From Ruegeria discodermiae (GTDB taxonomy: Bacteria; Pseudomonadota; Alphaproteobacteria; Rhodobacterales; Rhodobacteraceae), in NCBI RefSeq assembly GCF_030758345.1, contig NZ_JAVAMO010000001.1:434001-498000 (forward strand): a DNA stretch of 64,000 nt. The letters are read 5' to 3'. Positions 34,960 through 44,499 of the stretch are shown one piece after another. The position numbers and the translations under genes are program-made. The first letter of the stretch is position 1. The number at the start of each line of letters is the position of its first letter. The notes under the pieces were generated by a model that saw nothing but the letters and a program-made list of their open reading frames with translations, ran no database searches and was not told the DNA's origin.

Positions 34960-35027
34960 GCTGGCGCAATCGGAACAACTAGGCACAGGACGTTGACGCG
35001 CTGAGCCAGCCGGTTTAGCTGGCGGGC

Positions 35028-36833
35028 ATGGCACGTATTCCTCTTTTGCAGATGTCCGGTATCTCGCTGACTTTCGGCGGCGATCCGGTGTTTTCCGGGC
35101 TCGATCTGGTGGTTCAGCCGGGCGACCGCGTGGCGCTGGTGGGGCGTAACGGGTCGGGCAAATCCACCCTGATGAAGGTGATGGCCGGACTGGTCGAAGC
35201 GGATGCGGGCGAGATCACCATCCCGCCGGGCAAATCGGTGGGCTATATGGAGCAGCACCCGGATATGGCGGGGTTTGCGACATTGGGCGATTATGCCTCA
35301 AGCGGGCTGGGGCCGGGCGAGCTCTACAAGGTGGAACGCGCGGGCGAGGGGCTGAAATTCGACCCTGCCCGCCCGGTCGATACCGCCTCTGGCGGGGAAC
35401 GTCGCCGTGCGGCGCTGGCCAAGCTGATGGCCGAAGCGCCCGATCTGATGCTGCTGGACGAGCCGACCAACCATCTCGACATTCAGGCGATTGGCTGGCT
35501 GGAACGGGAATTGTCCAGCACCCGCGCGGGCTTTGTCCTGATCTCGCATGACCGGGCATTTTTGCGTGCATTGACCCGCGCAACCCTTTGGATCGACAGG
35601 GGAATGGTGCGGCGGCAGGAAAAGGGCTTCGACGCCTTCGAGGCCTGGCGTGACAAGGTCTGGGAAGAGGAAGACAGCGCACGCCACAAGATGGACCGCC
35701 TGATCAAATCCGAAAGCCGCTGGGCGGTCGAGGGCATCAGCGCTCGGCGAACCCGCAATCAGGGCCGGGTGCGCGCGTTGCAGGCGCTGCGCGCCGAACG
35801 CGCCGCGCAGATCCGGCGGCAGGGGGCTGCGGCGATGGCGCTGGAGGCGGGGCCGAAATCGGGCCGCAAGGTGATTGAGGCGCAGGGGATCGCAAAAAGT
35901 TTCGACGGCAAGCCGCTCATCCGCGATTTCGACCTGCTGGTGCAGCGCGGCGACCGGGTGGCCTTTGTCGGCCCCAATGGCGTCGGCAAGACCACCGTGC
36001 TGAATATGCTGCTGGGACAGGTTCCGCCCGATGAAGGTCAGGTCAAGCTGGGCACCAATCTGGAGGTTGCCGTGTTCGATCAGGCCCGCGCGCAGCTTGA
36101 TCCCGACATAACGCTTTGGGACAGCCTGACCGGCGATCCGAGTATGCGGGTCTCGGGCAAGGCCGATCAGGTCATGGTGCGCGGCACCCCGAAACATGTG
36201 GTGGGTTACCTCAAGGAGTTTCTGTTTGACGACCGGCAGGCCCGCGCTCCGGTGCGCTCGCTGTCGGGGGGCGAAAAGGCGCGGCTGCTCCTGGCCAAGC
36301 TGATGGCGCAAAGCTCGAATGTTCTGGTGTTGGACGAACCGACCAACGATCTGGATGTGGAGACGCTGGATCTGTTGCAGGAACTGCTGGACGATTATGA
36401 CGGTACCGTGCTGCTGGTCAGCCACGACCGCGACTTTCTGGACCGCATCGCCACAACAACCATCGCCATGGAGGGCAACGGCCGCGCCACCGCTTATGCG
36501 GGCGGGTGGAGCGACTATCAGGCGCAGCGCGCACCGGATGATCCGCAGGTCAAAGACGCGCCCAAAAGCGCGAAACCCAAACCCAAATCAGCCCCGAAAC
36601 CCAAAACAGGCCTGTCCTTCGCTGAAAAGCACCGCCTGGAAAATCTGCCCGCCGAGATCGAGCGCTTGGAGGCCGAGATCGGCAAGCTGGAGGGTTTGTT
36701 GGGTGATCCGGAGCTTTACTCCCGCGAGCCGGTCAAGTTTCGGAAAGCCACGCAAGCCCTTGTGGAACGGCAGGAAAAACTCTCTGCCGCCGAAGAAGAA
36801 TGGTTGCTGCTGGAAGAAAAGGCCGAAGGCTAG
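35028..36833 (+). CDS. ABC-F ATPase (Uup-like)
   Basis: This 601-residue cytoplasmic protein has two ABC domains and no membrane part. Walker A1 is GRNGSGKST (39-47), Walker A2 GPNGVGKTT (about 315-323); signatures are ASGGERRRA and LSGGEKARL. The linker RRTRNQGRVRALQALR and a C-terminal coiled-coil (about 525-600) resemble Uup, which binds the ribosome or branched DNA, rather than antibiotic-resistance ABC-F proteins. A 6-bp hairpin (35005-35023) sits just before its ribosome site. Confidence 0.93.
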   Translation: MARIPLLQMSGISLTFGGDPVFSGLDLVVQPGDRVALVGRNGSGKSTLMKVMAGLVEADAGEITIPPGKSVGYMEQHPDMAGFATLGDYASSGLGPGELYKVERAGEGLKFDPARPVDTASGGERRRAALAKLMAEAPDLMLLDEPTNHLDIQAIGWLERELSSTRAGFVLISHDRAFLRALTRATLWIDRGMVRRQEKGFDAFEAWRDKVWEEEDSARHKMDRLIKSESRWAVEGISARRTRNQGRVRALQALRAERAAQIRRQGAAAMALEAGPKSGRKVIEAQGIAKSFDGKPLIRDFDLLVQRGDRVAFVGPNGVGKTTVLNMLLGQVPPDEGQVKLGTNLEVAVFDQARAQLDPDITLWDSLTGDPSMRVSGKADQVMVRGTPKHVVGYLKEFLFDDRQARAPVRSLSGGEKARLLLAKLMAQSSNVLVLDEPTNDLDVETLDLLQELLDDYDGTVLLVSHDRDFLDRIATTTIAMEGNGRATAYAGGWSDYQAQRAPDDPQVKDAPKSAKPKPKSAPKPKTGLSFAEKHRLENLPAEIERLEAEIGKLEGLLGDPELYSREPVKFRKATQALVERQEKLSAAEEEWLLLEEKAEG

Positions 36834-36937
36834 CTTCAAAACGTCAGATCAGTTCGTCCAATAAGCCAAGACTACCCCAAATGGGGATGCAACGGGCGCG
36901 TTATGAAGGTCCGCACCGAGTCCAAAGTTGCCTTTCG

Positions 36938-37849
36938 TTACTGACCCATTTGGGCTTCTTCTTTGATGACGGAACGCACCCAGGTGGCCAGTTTTGAGCG
37001 ATCGGAAGAGGCTGTCCAATACATGTGCTCGGCCATACCTGTCTCGAAGGCGAAAGGCTTCAGGGTCAATCGGTCTGCAAAACGTTGCGCCATTCTGGAC
37101 GGCAGAGCAGCCAGTAGGTCTGTTCCTACGAGAAGGTCTCCAAAGGAAATTGCATCGCTGCTTACAACCGCGCGGTTAAGATTGATCCCCTGCTCTCTGG
37201 CATAGCGAACAGGGGCCTGCTGCCATCCGGGTCTCGGCTCAAAATAGATAAAGTCGGCATCACGAATATCGGCCAAATCAATGACCGATCTTCCAGCCAG
37301 GGGATTTGACGGGTCCATCATGCACAGGTGTTGTTCGCTGTTGAGGAATTCTTCTCCGTAGACACCGTTTGTATCTATTCGCTGTGGGCCAAGATAGATG
37401 TCGGCGCGTCCACTAAGAAGAATATCCTTTGCCGAGCCAAAATTGTAGTTCAGCACCAATCTGATACCAGGCGCCTCGCTTCTGAGGCGTCGCACGACAT
37501 TTGGCAGAACCAACATCGTTTCGTAACTGCTGATGTTTACGGTGATTTCGCCAGCGGCGCGACAAGGATTGAACTCTTCATCATCTTGAAATTGTTCAGC
37601 TTCTCCCAGAATGACATCCACGCGATTAATCAGTCTGTCACAATGCTCCGTAGGAACAACGCCACCGCCCCGTTTGATAAAAAGTGGGTCTTTGGCGGCT
37701 TTTCGGACGCGTTCGATGGTATAGCTGATAGAGGATGGGTTCATCCCCAATTCTGAGGCTGCATTTGCAAATGAACGGTGCTTGTGAACCAATTTCAAAG
37801 TCCGCAGTGCAGCAAAATCCAGTGCGAGAATTTCAGGTGAAAGGGACAT
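36938..37849 (-). CDS. LysR-family transcriptional regulator in a low-GC islet
   Basis: This 303-residue regulator has an N-terminal winged helix (about 10-70; FAALRTLKLVHKHRSFANAA, then ELGMNPSSISYTIERVRK) and a LysR substrate-binding domain (95-300) with the strand SSYETMLVLPNVVRRLR. It resembles the NahR/NodD type. The gene is less GC-rich than its neighbours. It faces a sulfotransferase-like gene across 119 bp that contains a perfect inverted repeat (37868-37886), so it most likely autoregulates and controls that gene. The ligand is unknown. Confidence 0.92.
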   Translation of the reverse strand: MSLSPEILALDFAALRTLKLVHKHRSFANAASELGMNPSSISYTIERVRKAAKDPLFIKRGGGVVPTEHCDRLINRVDVILGEAEQFQDDEEFNPCRAAGEITVNISSYETMLVLPNVVRRLRSEAPGIRLVLNYNFGSAKDILLSGRADIYLGPQRIDTNGVYGEEFLNSEQHLCMMDPSNPLAGRSVIDLADIRDADFIYFEPRPGWQQAPVRYAREQGINLNRAVVSSDAISFGDLLVGTDLLAALPSRMAQRFADRLTLKPFAFETGMAEHMYWTASSDRSKLATWVRSVIKEEAQMGQ

Positions 37850-37867
37850 GGATGCGACCTGAGAGTT

Positions 37868-37886
37868 AGATTGAAAAGTTCAATCT
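37868..37886. promoter_or_regulatory. LysR-type inverted repeat
   Basis: AGATTGAA (37868-37875) and TTCAATCT (37879-37886) are perfect 8-bp arms around AAG. The site starts 19 bp upstream of the LysR start and 83 bp from the divergent gene's start. Further half-sites (GATTGTTCAA, 37905-37914) follow towards the divergent gene. Confidence 0.6.
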
Positions 37887-37968
37887 AGAATATCGAATTG
37901 ATCTGATTGTTCAATGCGCGGTCGAAATTCAGTTTCATGAATTAGGACTTAGAGACAGGAGATTTGAG

Positions 37969-38562
37969 ATGACTTTGAAAGTGATTGGCGCTGGATTCGG
38001 ACGAACGGGAACAGAAAGCCTAAAGCGTGCCCTTGAAATTCTGGGGCTTGGGCCCACGCATCACATGTACGAGGTCATGGACAGCGAGAAACAACGGGAT
38101 CGTTGGAGCGCATTCGTGAACGGAACCGTTCCTGATTGGCCGAAACTTTTCGACGGATTCAACAGCGCCGTGGACTGGCCTTCTGCGGCTTACTGGCGTG
38201 ATACTATGGCCTTTTATCCAGACGCAAAGGTGGTTTTGACTCACAGACCCGCCGAAGATTGGTGGTCCAGTTTCACTGGCACAATACAGAAAGCTCTGAA
38301 ATCAGGCAAAGACGTAGGGGGTATTGGCTCAAGGGTCGTCACCGAGCGGGTCTTTGCGGGCAATATCGACGACAAAGCGCATGTTCTTGCAATCTACGAA
38401 GCATCGATCGCCTGTGTTCGTGCCGAGGTTCCCGCTGACCGGCTGATTGATCTGCCGCTTGGAGCCGGTTGGAAGCCACTGTGCAGCGGGCTTGGTCTTT
38501 CAGAGCCAGAGATTGCATACCCAAAGGGTAATACTAAGGCCGGGTTTCGCTCAGTCGCATAG
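37969..38562 (+). CDS. Sulfotransferase-family protein
   Basis: This 197-residue protein begins with a P-loop-like PAPS-binding motif GAGFGRTGTESLKRALEILG (7-26) and contains KVVLTHRPAEDWWSSF (about 87-102). This is the short sulfotransferase (Sulfotransfer_4-like) family, often found as an accessory enzyme; several members have no proven activity. The substrate is unknown. A clear ribosome site AGGAG precedes it. It faces the LysR gene across the inverted repeat and has lower GC than the neighbouring core genes. Confidence 0.85.
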   Translation: MTLKVIGAGFGRTGTESLKRALEILGLGPTHHMYEVMDSEKQRDRWSAFVNGTVPDWPKLFDGFNSAVDWPSAAYWRDTMAFYPDAKVVLTHRPAEDWWSSFTGTIQKALKSGKDVGGIGSRVVTERVFAGNIDDKAHVLAIYEASIACVRAEVPADRLIDLPLGAGWKPLCSGLGLSEPEIAYPKGNTKAGFRSVA

Positions 38563-38714
38563 CCATTTCATCATTGTTGCCAAAGTCCGCTTCGTCCGCA
38601 GAGCCGTCATTGGCTCTGACATGTGGCAAGCTTGTTTCAAGACTGACCGGTAACGCAATTAATGCAGGCTTCAGAACATCGACTGTGTTGAGCCTAAGAT
38701 GCGTGATGTTCCAA

Positions 38715-39257
38715 CTAGCGCGCCCTCGCCGGGTTGCCCATAACCGTCTGGTCGGGCGCGACATCCCGCGTAACCACGCTGCCTGCGCCGACAATGGCGT
38801 TATCGCCGATTGTCACGCCCGGCATGAGGGTCGCGCCGCCGCCGATCCAGACATTGTCCCCAAGTGTGACGGGCAGGGCGATCTCCATGCCTTTGGCGCG
38901 CTCGACGGGGTCCTTGGCGTGTTGCGCGCAATAGATCTGCACCGCAGGTCCCAGCATCGTGCCAGCCCCGATCCGCACCGGCGCGGAATCGAGAATGACG
39001 CAACCCGCATTCAGGTAGGACAGGTCGCCAAGCGACAGGTTGACCCCGTAAGAACAATGAAACGGGGCCTCGATCATGCACTCCCGGCCGACATGACCCA
39101 ATAGCTCCGCCAGTTGCGGCGCCATCTGACCTCTTGCATCGGGCGGCATCGTATTGTGTTGATGCACGGCGGTGCGGGCGCGCTGTCGCATCATCTCCAA
39201 TTCGTCATCAAGGCAGCTATACCATTCGCCTGCCAGCATTTTTGCTTTCTGGGTCAT
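38715..39257 (-). CDS. Maltose/galactoside O-acetyltransferase-like hexapeptide protein
   Basis: This 180-residue protein has the N-terminal Maa-type helix ([22 protein letters not shown], 7-28) and a left-handed beta-helix of hexapeptide repeats with [21 protein letters not shown] and [21 protein letters not shown]. It should acetylate a sugar with acetyl-CoA. The catalytic His is likely the one in YCAQHAKD. The substrate is unknown. It is 10 bp downstream of the SDR gene on the same strand. Confidence 0.9.
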   Translation of the reverse strand: MTQKAKMLAGEWYSCLDDELEMMRQRARTAVHQHNTMPPDARGQMAPQLAELLGHVGRECMIEAPFHCSYGVNLSLGDLSYLNAGCVILDSAPVRIGAGTMLGPAVQIYCAQHAKDPVERAKGMEIALPVTLGDNVWIGGGATLMPGVTIGDNAIVGAGSVVTRDVAPDQTVMGNPARAR

Positions 39258-39267
39258 GAGCCCGGAA

Positions 39268-40023
39268 TTACCTCATCCGCAACGCGCCGTCGAGCCGGAT
39301 GACCTCGCCGTTCAGATAGCCCATCTCGACAATGAAGCCCGCCATCCGCCCAAACTCCGCCGGGTCGCCCAGCCGGGGTGGGTTGGGGACATCTGCTGCC
39401 AGTTGTTGCTGCACCTCTTCCGGCAGACCCGCCAGCATCGGTGTCATGAAGATGCCGGGCGCAATGGCCATCACGCGGATACCGGAGGAAGCCAGATCGC
39501 GTGCCATCGGCAGGGTCATCCCTACTATTCCACCCTTTGAGGCCGCATAAGCCGCTTGCCCTTTCTGCCCGTCAAAGGCGGCGATCGAGGCGGTGTTGAT
39601 GATCACTCCGCGCGCGCCGTCAGGATCGGAGTCGTTCCGGGCCATTTCGGAGGCAGCCAGGCGCGAGACGTTGAACGAGCCGACGAGATTGATGTCGAGG
39701 GTCTGCTGGAACGGTTCCAACCCGTGCGGGCCGTCCTTGCCAACGGTTTTCATGCCGATCGCAATGCCTGCACAGTTCACACAGGCGGTGATCTTTCCCA
39801 TCCGCTCCAGCGCGACGGCAATGGCACCGGCAGCCGATCCCTCATCGGTCACATCGGTCTGCACGAAATGCCCGCCAATCTCGTCGGCAACGCGCGCTCC
39901 GCGTTCGCCGTCCCGGTCCAGTAGCGTGACCTGCGCGCCCTGCGTGGCGAAATGGCGCGCGGTGGCTTCTCCCAGCCCCGAGGCACCCCCGGTCACGATC
40001 GCGGCTGTATCGGGCAGTTGCAT
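39268..40023 (-). CDS. SDR-family 3-hydroxyacyl-CoA dehydrogenase (HSD17B10-like)
   Basis: This 251-residue enzyme has the NAD-binding TGGASGLG (11-18), the Ser in [12 protein letters not shown] and the catalytic YAASKGG (about 157-163). The closest type is the type II 3-hydroxyacyl-CoA dehydrogenase (HSD17B10), which oxidises short or branched 3-hydroxyacyl-CoA in fatty acid and isoleucine breakdown. A 22-bp perfect palindrome (40037-40058) of TetR-operator character lies 13 bp upstream, fitting control by a fatty-acid-type regulator. The exact acyl-CoA is not known. Confidence 0.9.
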   Translation of the reverse strand: MQLPDTAAIVTGGASGLGEATARHFATQGAQVTLLDRDGERGARVADEIGGHFVQTDVTDEGSAAGAIAVALERMGKITACVNCAGIAIGMKTVGKDGPHGLEPFQQTLDINLVGSFNVSRLAASEMARNDSDPDGARGVIINTASIAAFDGQKGQAAYAASKGGIVGMTLPMARDLASSGIRVMAIAPGIFMTPMLAGLPEEVQQQLAADVPNPPRLGDPAEFGRMAGFIVEMGYLNGEVIRLDGALRMR

Positions 40024-40036
40024 GGCAAGGCTCCAT

Positions 40037-40058
40037 TATTTGAACATGTGTTCAAATA
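40037..40058. promoter_or_regulatory. 22-bp palindrome in front of the SDR gene
   Basis: TATTTGAACA (40037-40046) and TGTTCAAATA (40049-40058) are perfect 10-bp arms with a TG spacer. The site starts 13 bp upstream of the SDR ATG, where a repressor would block transcription. The TTTGAACA/TGTTCAAA pattern resembles TetR-type operators of fatty-acid and acyl-CoA regulons. Confidence 0.65.
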
Positions 40059-40101
40059 GCCGGGAAGCCGGTGTCCTGTCCAGTGTTGGATGCGGCCTGC
40101 G

Positions 40102-40548
40102 TCAGACGACAGACAGGCAGGAGCAGTTGGACAGCTTTCCGATACGTTGCGTGGTGCTGCCCTGGACCAGCGCCTGCAAGTTGCCCAGCCCGCGCCGACC
40201 GGTGACGATCAGGTCCGCGCCCGCGCTTTCGGCGCAGTGCACGATCTGCTCGGCCGGATCGCCGCGATCGGTATGGGTTTCGGCGATCTCTATGCCTTTC
40301 TCGTCGGCGATCGCCTTACCCGCGTTTACGATCTTGTCCGCGGCCTGCTTGACCTCAACCTCGGTCGGCATGGTTGTCACCGCGTGATAGCCCATCGTCG
40401 CGCCAAGGGCGAAAGCAACGGTCTGCGGTTGCGGTGTGTGGACCAGGATGATCCGGGCGCCGAATTTTCCGGCAAGCTCGCAAGCCACGCGCATGGCGCG
40501 ATCCGATGGCTCCGATCCGTCGAGGCCTACAACGATTTTCTCAAACAT
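40102..40548 (-). CDS. Universal stress protein (UspA family)
   Basis: This 148-residue protein starts at ATG 40548 behind AGGAGGGTACTA. It shows MFEKIVVGLDGSEPSDRAMR (1-20), and the ATP-binding G-x2-G-x9-G-S/T motif in GRRGLGNLQALVQGSTTQRI. Such proteins bind ATP or act as stress-induced chaperone-like factors. It lies between the SDR gene and tyrS. A 10-residue upstream extension is possible but unsupported by any ribosome site. Confidence 0.93.
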   Translation of the reverse strand: MFEKIVVGLDGSEPSDRAMRVACELAGKFGARIILVHTPQPQTVAFALGATMGYHAVTTMPTEVEVKQAADKIVNAGKAIADEKGIEIAETHTDRGDPAEQIVHCAESAGADLIVTGRRGLGNLQALVQGSTTQRIGKLSNCSCLSVV

Positions 40549-40580
40549 TAGTACCCTCCTCTTTGGTTCATGCCGCAATG

Positions 40581-40607
40581 ATGGGGCAGGCAGAGCGCCT
40601 GCCCCAT
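40581..40607 (-). terminator. Stable hairpin downstream of tyrS
   Basis: ATGGGGCAGGC (40581-40591) pairs perfectly with GCCTGCCCCAT (40597-40607) around AGAGC. It lies 34 bp past the tyrS stop on the minus strand and upstream of uspA. No U-tract follows, so it may be a Rho-aided terminator or an mRNA stabiliser. Confidence 0.45.
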
Positions 40608-40640
40608 GACATGGATCAACAGAAGGGGGTCTACGCCGCG

Positions 40641-41897
40641 TCAGACGTCCAGTTTAACCAGGGCATGGCGCTTCTTGCCCGCACTCAGCTTGATCGGTGC
40701 AGCCAGTGCGCCCGCGTCGATCATCAACCCGGCATCGGTCAGCGGCGCATCATCCAACTTGGCACCGTTTTCGGCAATCAGGCGCTTGGCCTCCTTGCCG
40801 GATTTGGCCAGACCGGATTTCACGATCAATTGCACGATGGACATGCCGTCCCCCAAATCAGCGGCACTCAGCGTCAGGGTGGGCAGGTCGCCACCGACGC
40901 CGCCCTTTTCGAACACTTCGCGGGCGGTGGCCTCGGCCTTGGCGGCGGCCTCGGACCCATGCAGCAGCGTCGTGACCTCATTGGCCAGCCGGATCTTGGC
41001 CTCGTTGATTTCGGAGCCTGCCAGCGCACCCAGACGGTCGCATTCATCGACGGGCAACTCGGTATAGAGCTTCAGGAACCGGCCCACATCCGCATCTGTC
41101 GTATTGCGCCAGAACTGCCAGAATTCATAAGGCGAGAGCATATCGCCATTCAGCCAGACCGCGCCGGATTGCGATTTGCCCATCTTCTTGCCGTCGCTGG
41201 TGGTCAGCAAGGGTGAGGTCAGGCCATAGACCTCGCCCTCGATCACCCTGCGGGTCAGGTCGATACCGTTGACGATATTGCCCCATTGGTCGCTGCCGCC
41301 CATCTGCAAGACGCAGCCATAGCGGCGGTTCAGCTCAAGGAAGTCATAGGCCTGCAGGATCATGTAGTTGAATTCGAGGAAGGACAGCGATTGCTCGCGA
41401 TCCAGCCGCGATTTCACCGATTCGAAGCTGAGCATCCGGTTGACCGAGAAATGCCGCCCGATATCGCGCAGGAAGTCGAGATAGTTCAGATCATCCAGCC
41501 ATTCGGCATTGTTCAGCATCAGGGCGGCGTTTTCCGCGCCGCTGTCATAGTCGATATAGGCGGCGAACACCTTCCTGATCCCGGCAATATTGGCGTCGAT
41601 CTGTTCGGGGCCGAGCAGCGGGCGTTCATCGGCGCGGAAGCTGGGATCGCCCACCTTGGTGGTGCCGCCGCCCATCAGCGTGATCGGCCTGTGCCCGGTT
41701 TTTTGCAGCCAGCGCAGCATCATGATCTGGATCAGGCTGCCCACATGCAGCGACTTGGCCGTGGCGTCAAAGCCGATATACCCCGGCTGACACCCTTTGA
41801 TCAGCGCCTCGTCAAGGCCCTGGTAATCGGTACAGTCGGCCAGAAAGCCGCGCTCAATCATCACTGCGATGAAATCCGATTTGGGATGGTAGGTCAT
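40641..41897 (-). CDS. tyrS: Tyrosyl-tRNA synthetase
   Basis: This 418-residue class I synthetase charges tRNA-Tyr. It has the HIGH-type SLHVGSL (49-55), the KMSKS-type KKMGKSQSG (about 235-243) and a C-terminal S4 RNA-binding domain (about 350-418). It is divergent from anmK with a 63-bp gap that contains a 7-bp inverted repeat (41902-41908 with 41920-41926). Confidence 0.97.
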   Translation of the reverse strand: MTYHPKSDFIAVMIERGFLADCTDYQGLDEALIKGCQPGYIGFDATAKSLHVGSLIQIMMLRWLQKTGHRPITLMGGGTTKVGDPSFRADERPLLGPEQIDANIAGIRKVFAAYIDYDSGAENAALMLNNAEWLDDLNYLDFLRDIGRHFSVNRMLSFESVKSRLDREQSLSFLEFNYMILQAYDFLELNRRYGCVLQMGGSDQWGNIVNGIDLTRRVIEGEVYGLTSPLLTTSDGKKMGKSQSGAVWLNGDMLSPYEFWQFWRNTTDADVGRFLKLYTELPVDECDRLGALAGSEINEAKIRLANEVTTLLHGSEAAAKAEATAREVFEKGGVGGDLPTLTLSAADLGDGMSIVQLIVKSGLAKSGKEAKRLIAENGAKLDDAPLTDAGLMIDAGALAAPIKLSAGKKRHALVKLDV

Positions 41898-41960
41898 GTC
41901 TTGCCTCGGGGTTGAATTGCGAGGCAGGTTATAGGCGGCAGGAATGAGAAGGAAAAGGCC

Positions 41961-43073
41961 ATGAATAGGGCCATTGCGAAGGCAGGCACGGTAAAGGCGC
42001 TTGGGGCGATGTCGGGCACCTCGCTGGACGGGGTGGATACGGCTGTGATCGAAACCGACGGGCAGGTGATCACCGGCTTCGGCGAGACCGGCTATCGCGC
42101 CTATTCAGAGGCCGACCGCGCGTTGCTGCGCGCCGGGCTGGGTCAGTGGCACGGGGCCGAGGTCGAGGCCGCGGGCGATCTGGTGACCGAGGCGCATCGC
42201 GCGGCGCTGTCGGGATATGAGGGGATCGACCTGATCGGTTTTCACGGCCAGACGCTCAGCCACGAGCCGCGTGGGCGCGGCACCTTGCAGGTGGGCGATG
42301 GCGCGGCGCTGGCTCATGCGCTGGGTGTGCCGGTGGTCTGGGATTTCCGATCGGATGACATAAATCTTGGCGGCGAGGGGGCGCCCTTGGCACCGTTCTT
42401 CCATTTTGCCTGCGCCAAATGGGCCGGGCTGCGTGAGCCGCTCTGTTTCCTCAACCTCGGCGGGGTCGGCAACCTGACCTTTGTTGATCCGATTTTCGAC
42501 CGCCCCGAAGATGCGGGCGCGCTGCTGGCTTTTGACACCGGGCCTGCCAACGCGCCGATTGACGATCTGGTGCAGGCGCGGCTGGGCCTGCCGATGGATC
42601 GCGACGGCGCGCTTGCGCGCAAGGGCAGTGTGGAAACCGGCGCGCTGGAGCTGTTTCTGGCCGAGCCATACTTTGCAAAAATGCCACCCAAATCTCTGGA
42701 CCGGAACGATTTTTCTGAAATGATCGAGCTGGTGCGCGAATTGAGCGACGCTGACGCCGTGGCCACGCTGACTGGCATGTGTGCCGCCGGTGTGGCCCAA
42801 GGGGTCGAGCATTGTCCGGTCCCGCCATCGAGGGTTTTGGTCACCGGCGGCGGGCGGCTTAATCCGGTACTGATGCAGATGCTTGAGGTCTCGCTCGATT
42901 GCCCGGTAGAACCGGTTGAGGTGGTTGGCCTGAACGGTGACATGCTGGAGGCGCAGGCCTTTGGCTATCTCGCGGTCCGGGTCGCGCGCGGTTTGCCGAC
43001 CAGCTGTCCCGGCACCACCGGGGTCAGCGCGCTGGTGGGCGGCGGGGTTGTGAGCATTCCGGTGCCTGCCTGA
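41961..43073 (+). CDS. anmK: Anhydro-N-acetylmuramic acid kinase
   Basis: AnmK phosphorylates and opens 1,6-anhydro-MurNAc from recycled peptidoglycan. The 370-residue protein has the N-terminal phosphate loop [13 protein letters not shown] (14-26), the catalytic-type [14 protein letters not shown] (about 191-204) and the C-terminal [12 protein letters not shown] (about 294-305). It follows tyrS divergently. With NagZ in this window it forms part of the muropeptide salvage route. Confidence 0.96.
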   Translation: MNRAIAKAGTVKALGAMSGTSLDGVDTAVIETDGQVITGFGETGYRAYSEADRALLRAGLGQWHGAEVEAAGDLVTEAHRAALSGYEGIDLIGFHGQTLSHEPRGRGTLQVGDGAALAHALGVPVVWDFRSDDINLGGEGAPLAPFFHFACAKWAGLREPLCFLNLGGVGNLTFVDPIFDRPEDAGALLAFDTGPANAPIDDLVQARLGLPMDRDGALARKGSVETGALELFLAEPYFAKMPPKSLDRNDFSEMIELVRELSDADAVATLTGMCAAGVAQGVEHCPVPPSRVLVTGGGRLNPVLMQMLEVSLDCPVEPVEVVGLNGDMLEAQAFGYLAVRVARGLPTSCPGTTGVSALVGGGVVSIPVPA

Positions 43074-43104
43074 TCGGGCGCGGGGCGCTGCCCCTGGGAT
43101 ATTG

Positions 43105-44019
43105 TTAGCCGGATGACGGGCGGATCGGGTCTCGGCGCATGCTGCGCGCATAGGTGGTCGCGAACCCGGAATAGCCATTCGAGGTCGATTTCAGAAGCGC
43201 CTGCGTCAGGGTGTGAAACTGGGGCAGCTTGTGGAACGGCACGTTGGGAAAGGCGTGATGTTCGGCATGATAGGGCATGTTCCAGGCCATAAACCGCACC
43301 AGGCGGGTGGTGAACGTAGTGCGCGAGTTTTCCAGCATATCGGCGACCGGCGGGCAGAGCCCGTGTTCGGCCAAAAGGTAAAGCCGCAGGAAGGGCTGAC
43401 CGAGCAGCACCGGCAGCAGCCAGACCCACAACAGCAGCGGTGAGAGGAGCAGGCTGAGCGCGCCCAGCCCGTAAAGCGCGAGCAGAAGCCGGGCCTCGCG
43501 GCGCATGGCGGCGTGCTGGCGATCCGGCAGGTAGGGGGCGTCGATTTTGCCGAATGCGTTCTGAACCAGCACCTGCGCCATTCCGCGCCAGTAGAACCAT
43601 CCGCTCAGGTAAGCAAGCAGGCTCGGCCAGCTATCGGGGCGCGGTTTGCCGGCAAGCTCGGGGTCGCGCTCGGGGTCATTGGTCCATTTGTGATGGGCCA
43701 GATGGAAATAACGAAACCAGATGAAGGGCAGGGCGATGGGGACTGCGCAGGCATGGCCCACCACCTCGTTAATCCAGCGGGTCTGGAACGGGGTCTGATG
43801 GGTGCATTCATGGCTGAGCGTGAAGAGAAACACCAAAAGCAGCCCCTGCGGCAGGATCAGCAGCGGCCAGAGCGGGATTTTTGCGATGATGGCAAGACTC
43901 GTGAGACCTAGCGCGAGGCCATAGAGAGCCAGATGGCGCAGACCGGCACCATCGGATCGCGCCGTGAGCGCAAATTTGGTCTCGGGCGGAAGTGAGGCAA
44001 TCAGAGCGCGGTGATCCAT
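43105..44019 (-). CDS. Fatty acid desaturase-family membrane protein
   Basis: This 304-residue integral membrane protein carries three histidine boxes: HECTH (70-74), HLAHH (106-110) and HAEHH (about 251-255), which bind a di-iron centre. It has hydrophobic pairs at about 30-65 and 175-215. The pattern fits desaturases or hydroxylases acting on lipids, carotenoids or choline-derived compounds. Substrate and regiospecificity cannot be read. It ends 31 bp after anmK converges towards it. Confidence 0.9.
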   Translation of the reverse strand: MDHRALIASLPPETKFALTARSDGAGLRHLALYGLALGLTSLAIIAKIPLWPLLILPQGLLLVFLFTLSHECTHQTPFQTRWINEVVGHACAVPIALPFIWFRYFHLAHHKWTNDPERDPELAGKPRPDSWPSLLAYLSGWFYWRGMAQVLVQNAFGKIDAPYLPDRQHAAMRREARLLLALYGLGALSLLLSPLLLWVWLLPVLLGQPFLRLYLLAEHGLCPPVADMLENSRTTFTTRLVRFMAWNMPYHAEHHAFPNVPFHKLPQFHTLTQALLKSTSNGYSGFATTYARSMRRDPIRPSSG

Positions 44020-44049
44020 CCAAGCAGCCTAGCCGGGGTGCCGCTTACG

Positions 44050-44469
44050 TCAAGCGCGCGGGATGTCGAAGCCGGGGGCGGCCAGTTCGAACCCCTCGAA
44101 CTCAAAGCCGGGGGAAACGGTGCAACTAACCAACGTGTAATCGCCGGTTGTGCGCGCCGCTTGCCAATGTTCCTTGGGCACAATCACTTGCGGCTGGCCC
44201 TTGCTCAGATCGGGGGTCAGCACATGCTCGGCCGCTGGTCCCTGATCATCGGCGCTGAGCGACAGGATCAGTGGCGCTCCGGCATGGTAAAGCCAGATCT
44301 CGGTGGCATCGACCCGGTGCCAATGGCTGCGCTCATCCGCCTTGAGCAGGAAATAGATGCAGGTGCCGGTGGCGCGACCGGGAGTGTCGGGGCGCCAGGT
44401 CTCGCGGAACCAGCCGCCCTCGGGATGTTGCTCCAGACCCAGATGGGCGATGATCTCGTCTGCGGTCAT
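44050..44469 (-). CDS. DUF985 cupin-family protein
   Basis: This 139-residue protein begins [20 protein letters not shown] (1-20) and contains [20 protein letters not shown] (about 48-67), the typical DUF985 cupin core with His residues that may bind metal. Function is unknown in detail. I use ATG 44469; the longer frame overlaps the selO promoter. It is divergent from selO across 87 bp that hold nested inverted repeats (44500-44547). Confidence 0.88.
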   Translation of the reverse strand: MTADEIIAHLGLEQHPEGGWFRETWRPDTPGRATGTCIYFLLKADERSHWHRVDATEIWLYHAGAPLILSLSADDQGPAAEHVLTPDLSKGQPQVIVPKEHWQAARTTGDYTLVSCTVSPGFEFEGFELAAPGFDIPRA

Positions 44470-44499
44470 GATGGTGCCTTCCGATTTGCGCTGCCGGTG

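Noticed and set aside
38534-38794. Minus-strand frame over the end of the sulfotransferase and the acetyltransferase 3' end
   Set aside because: It overlaps two good genes, and the middle part may only be relic-like; no family is recognised.
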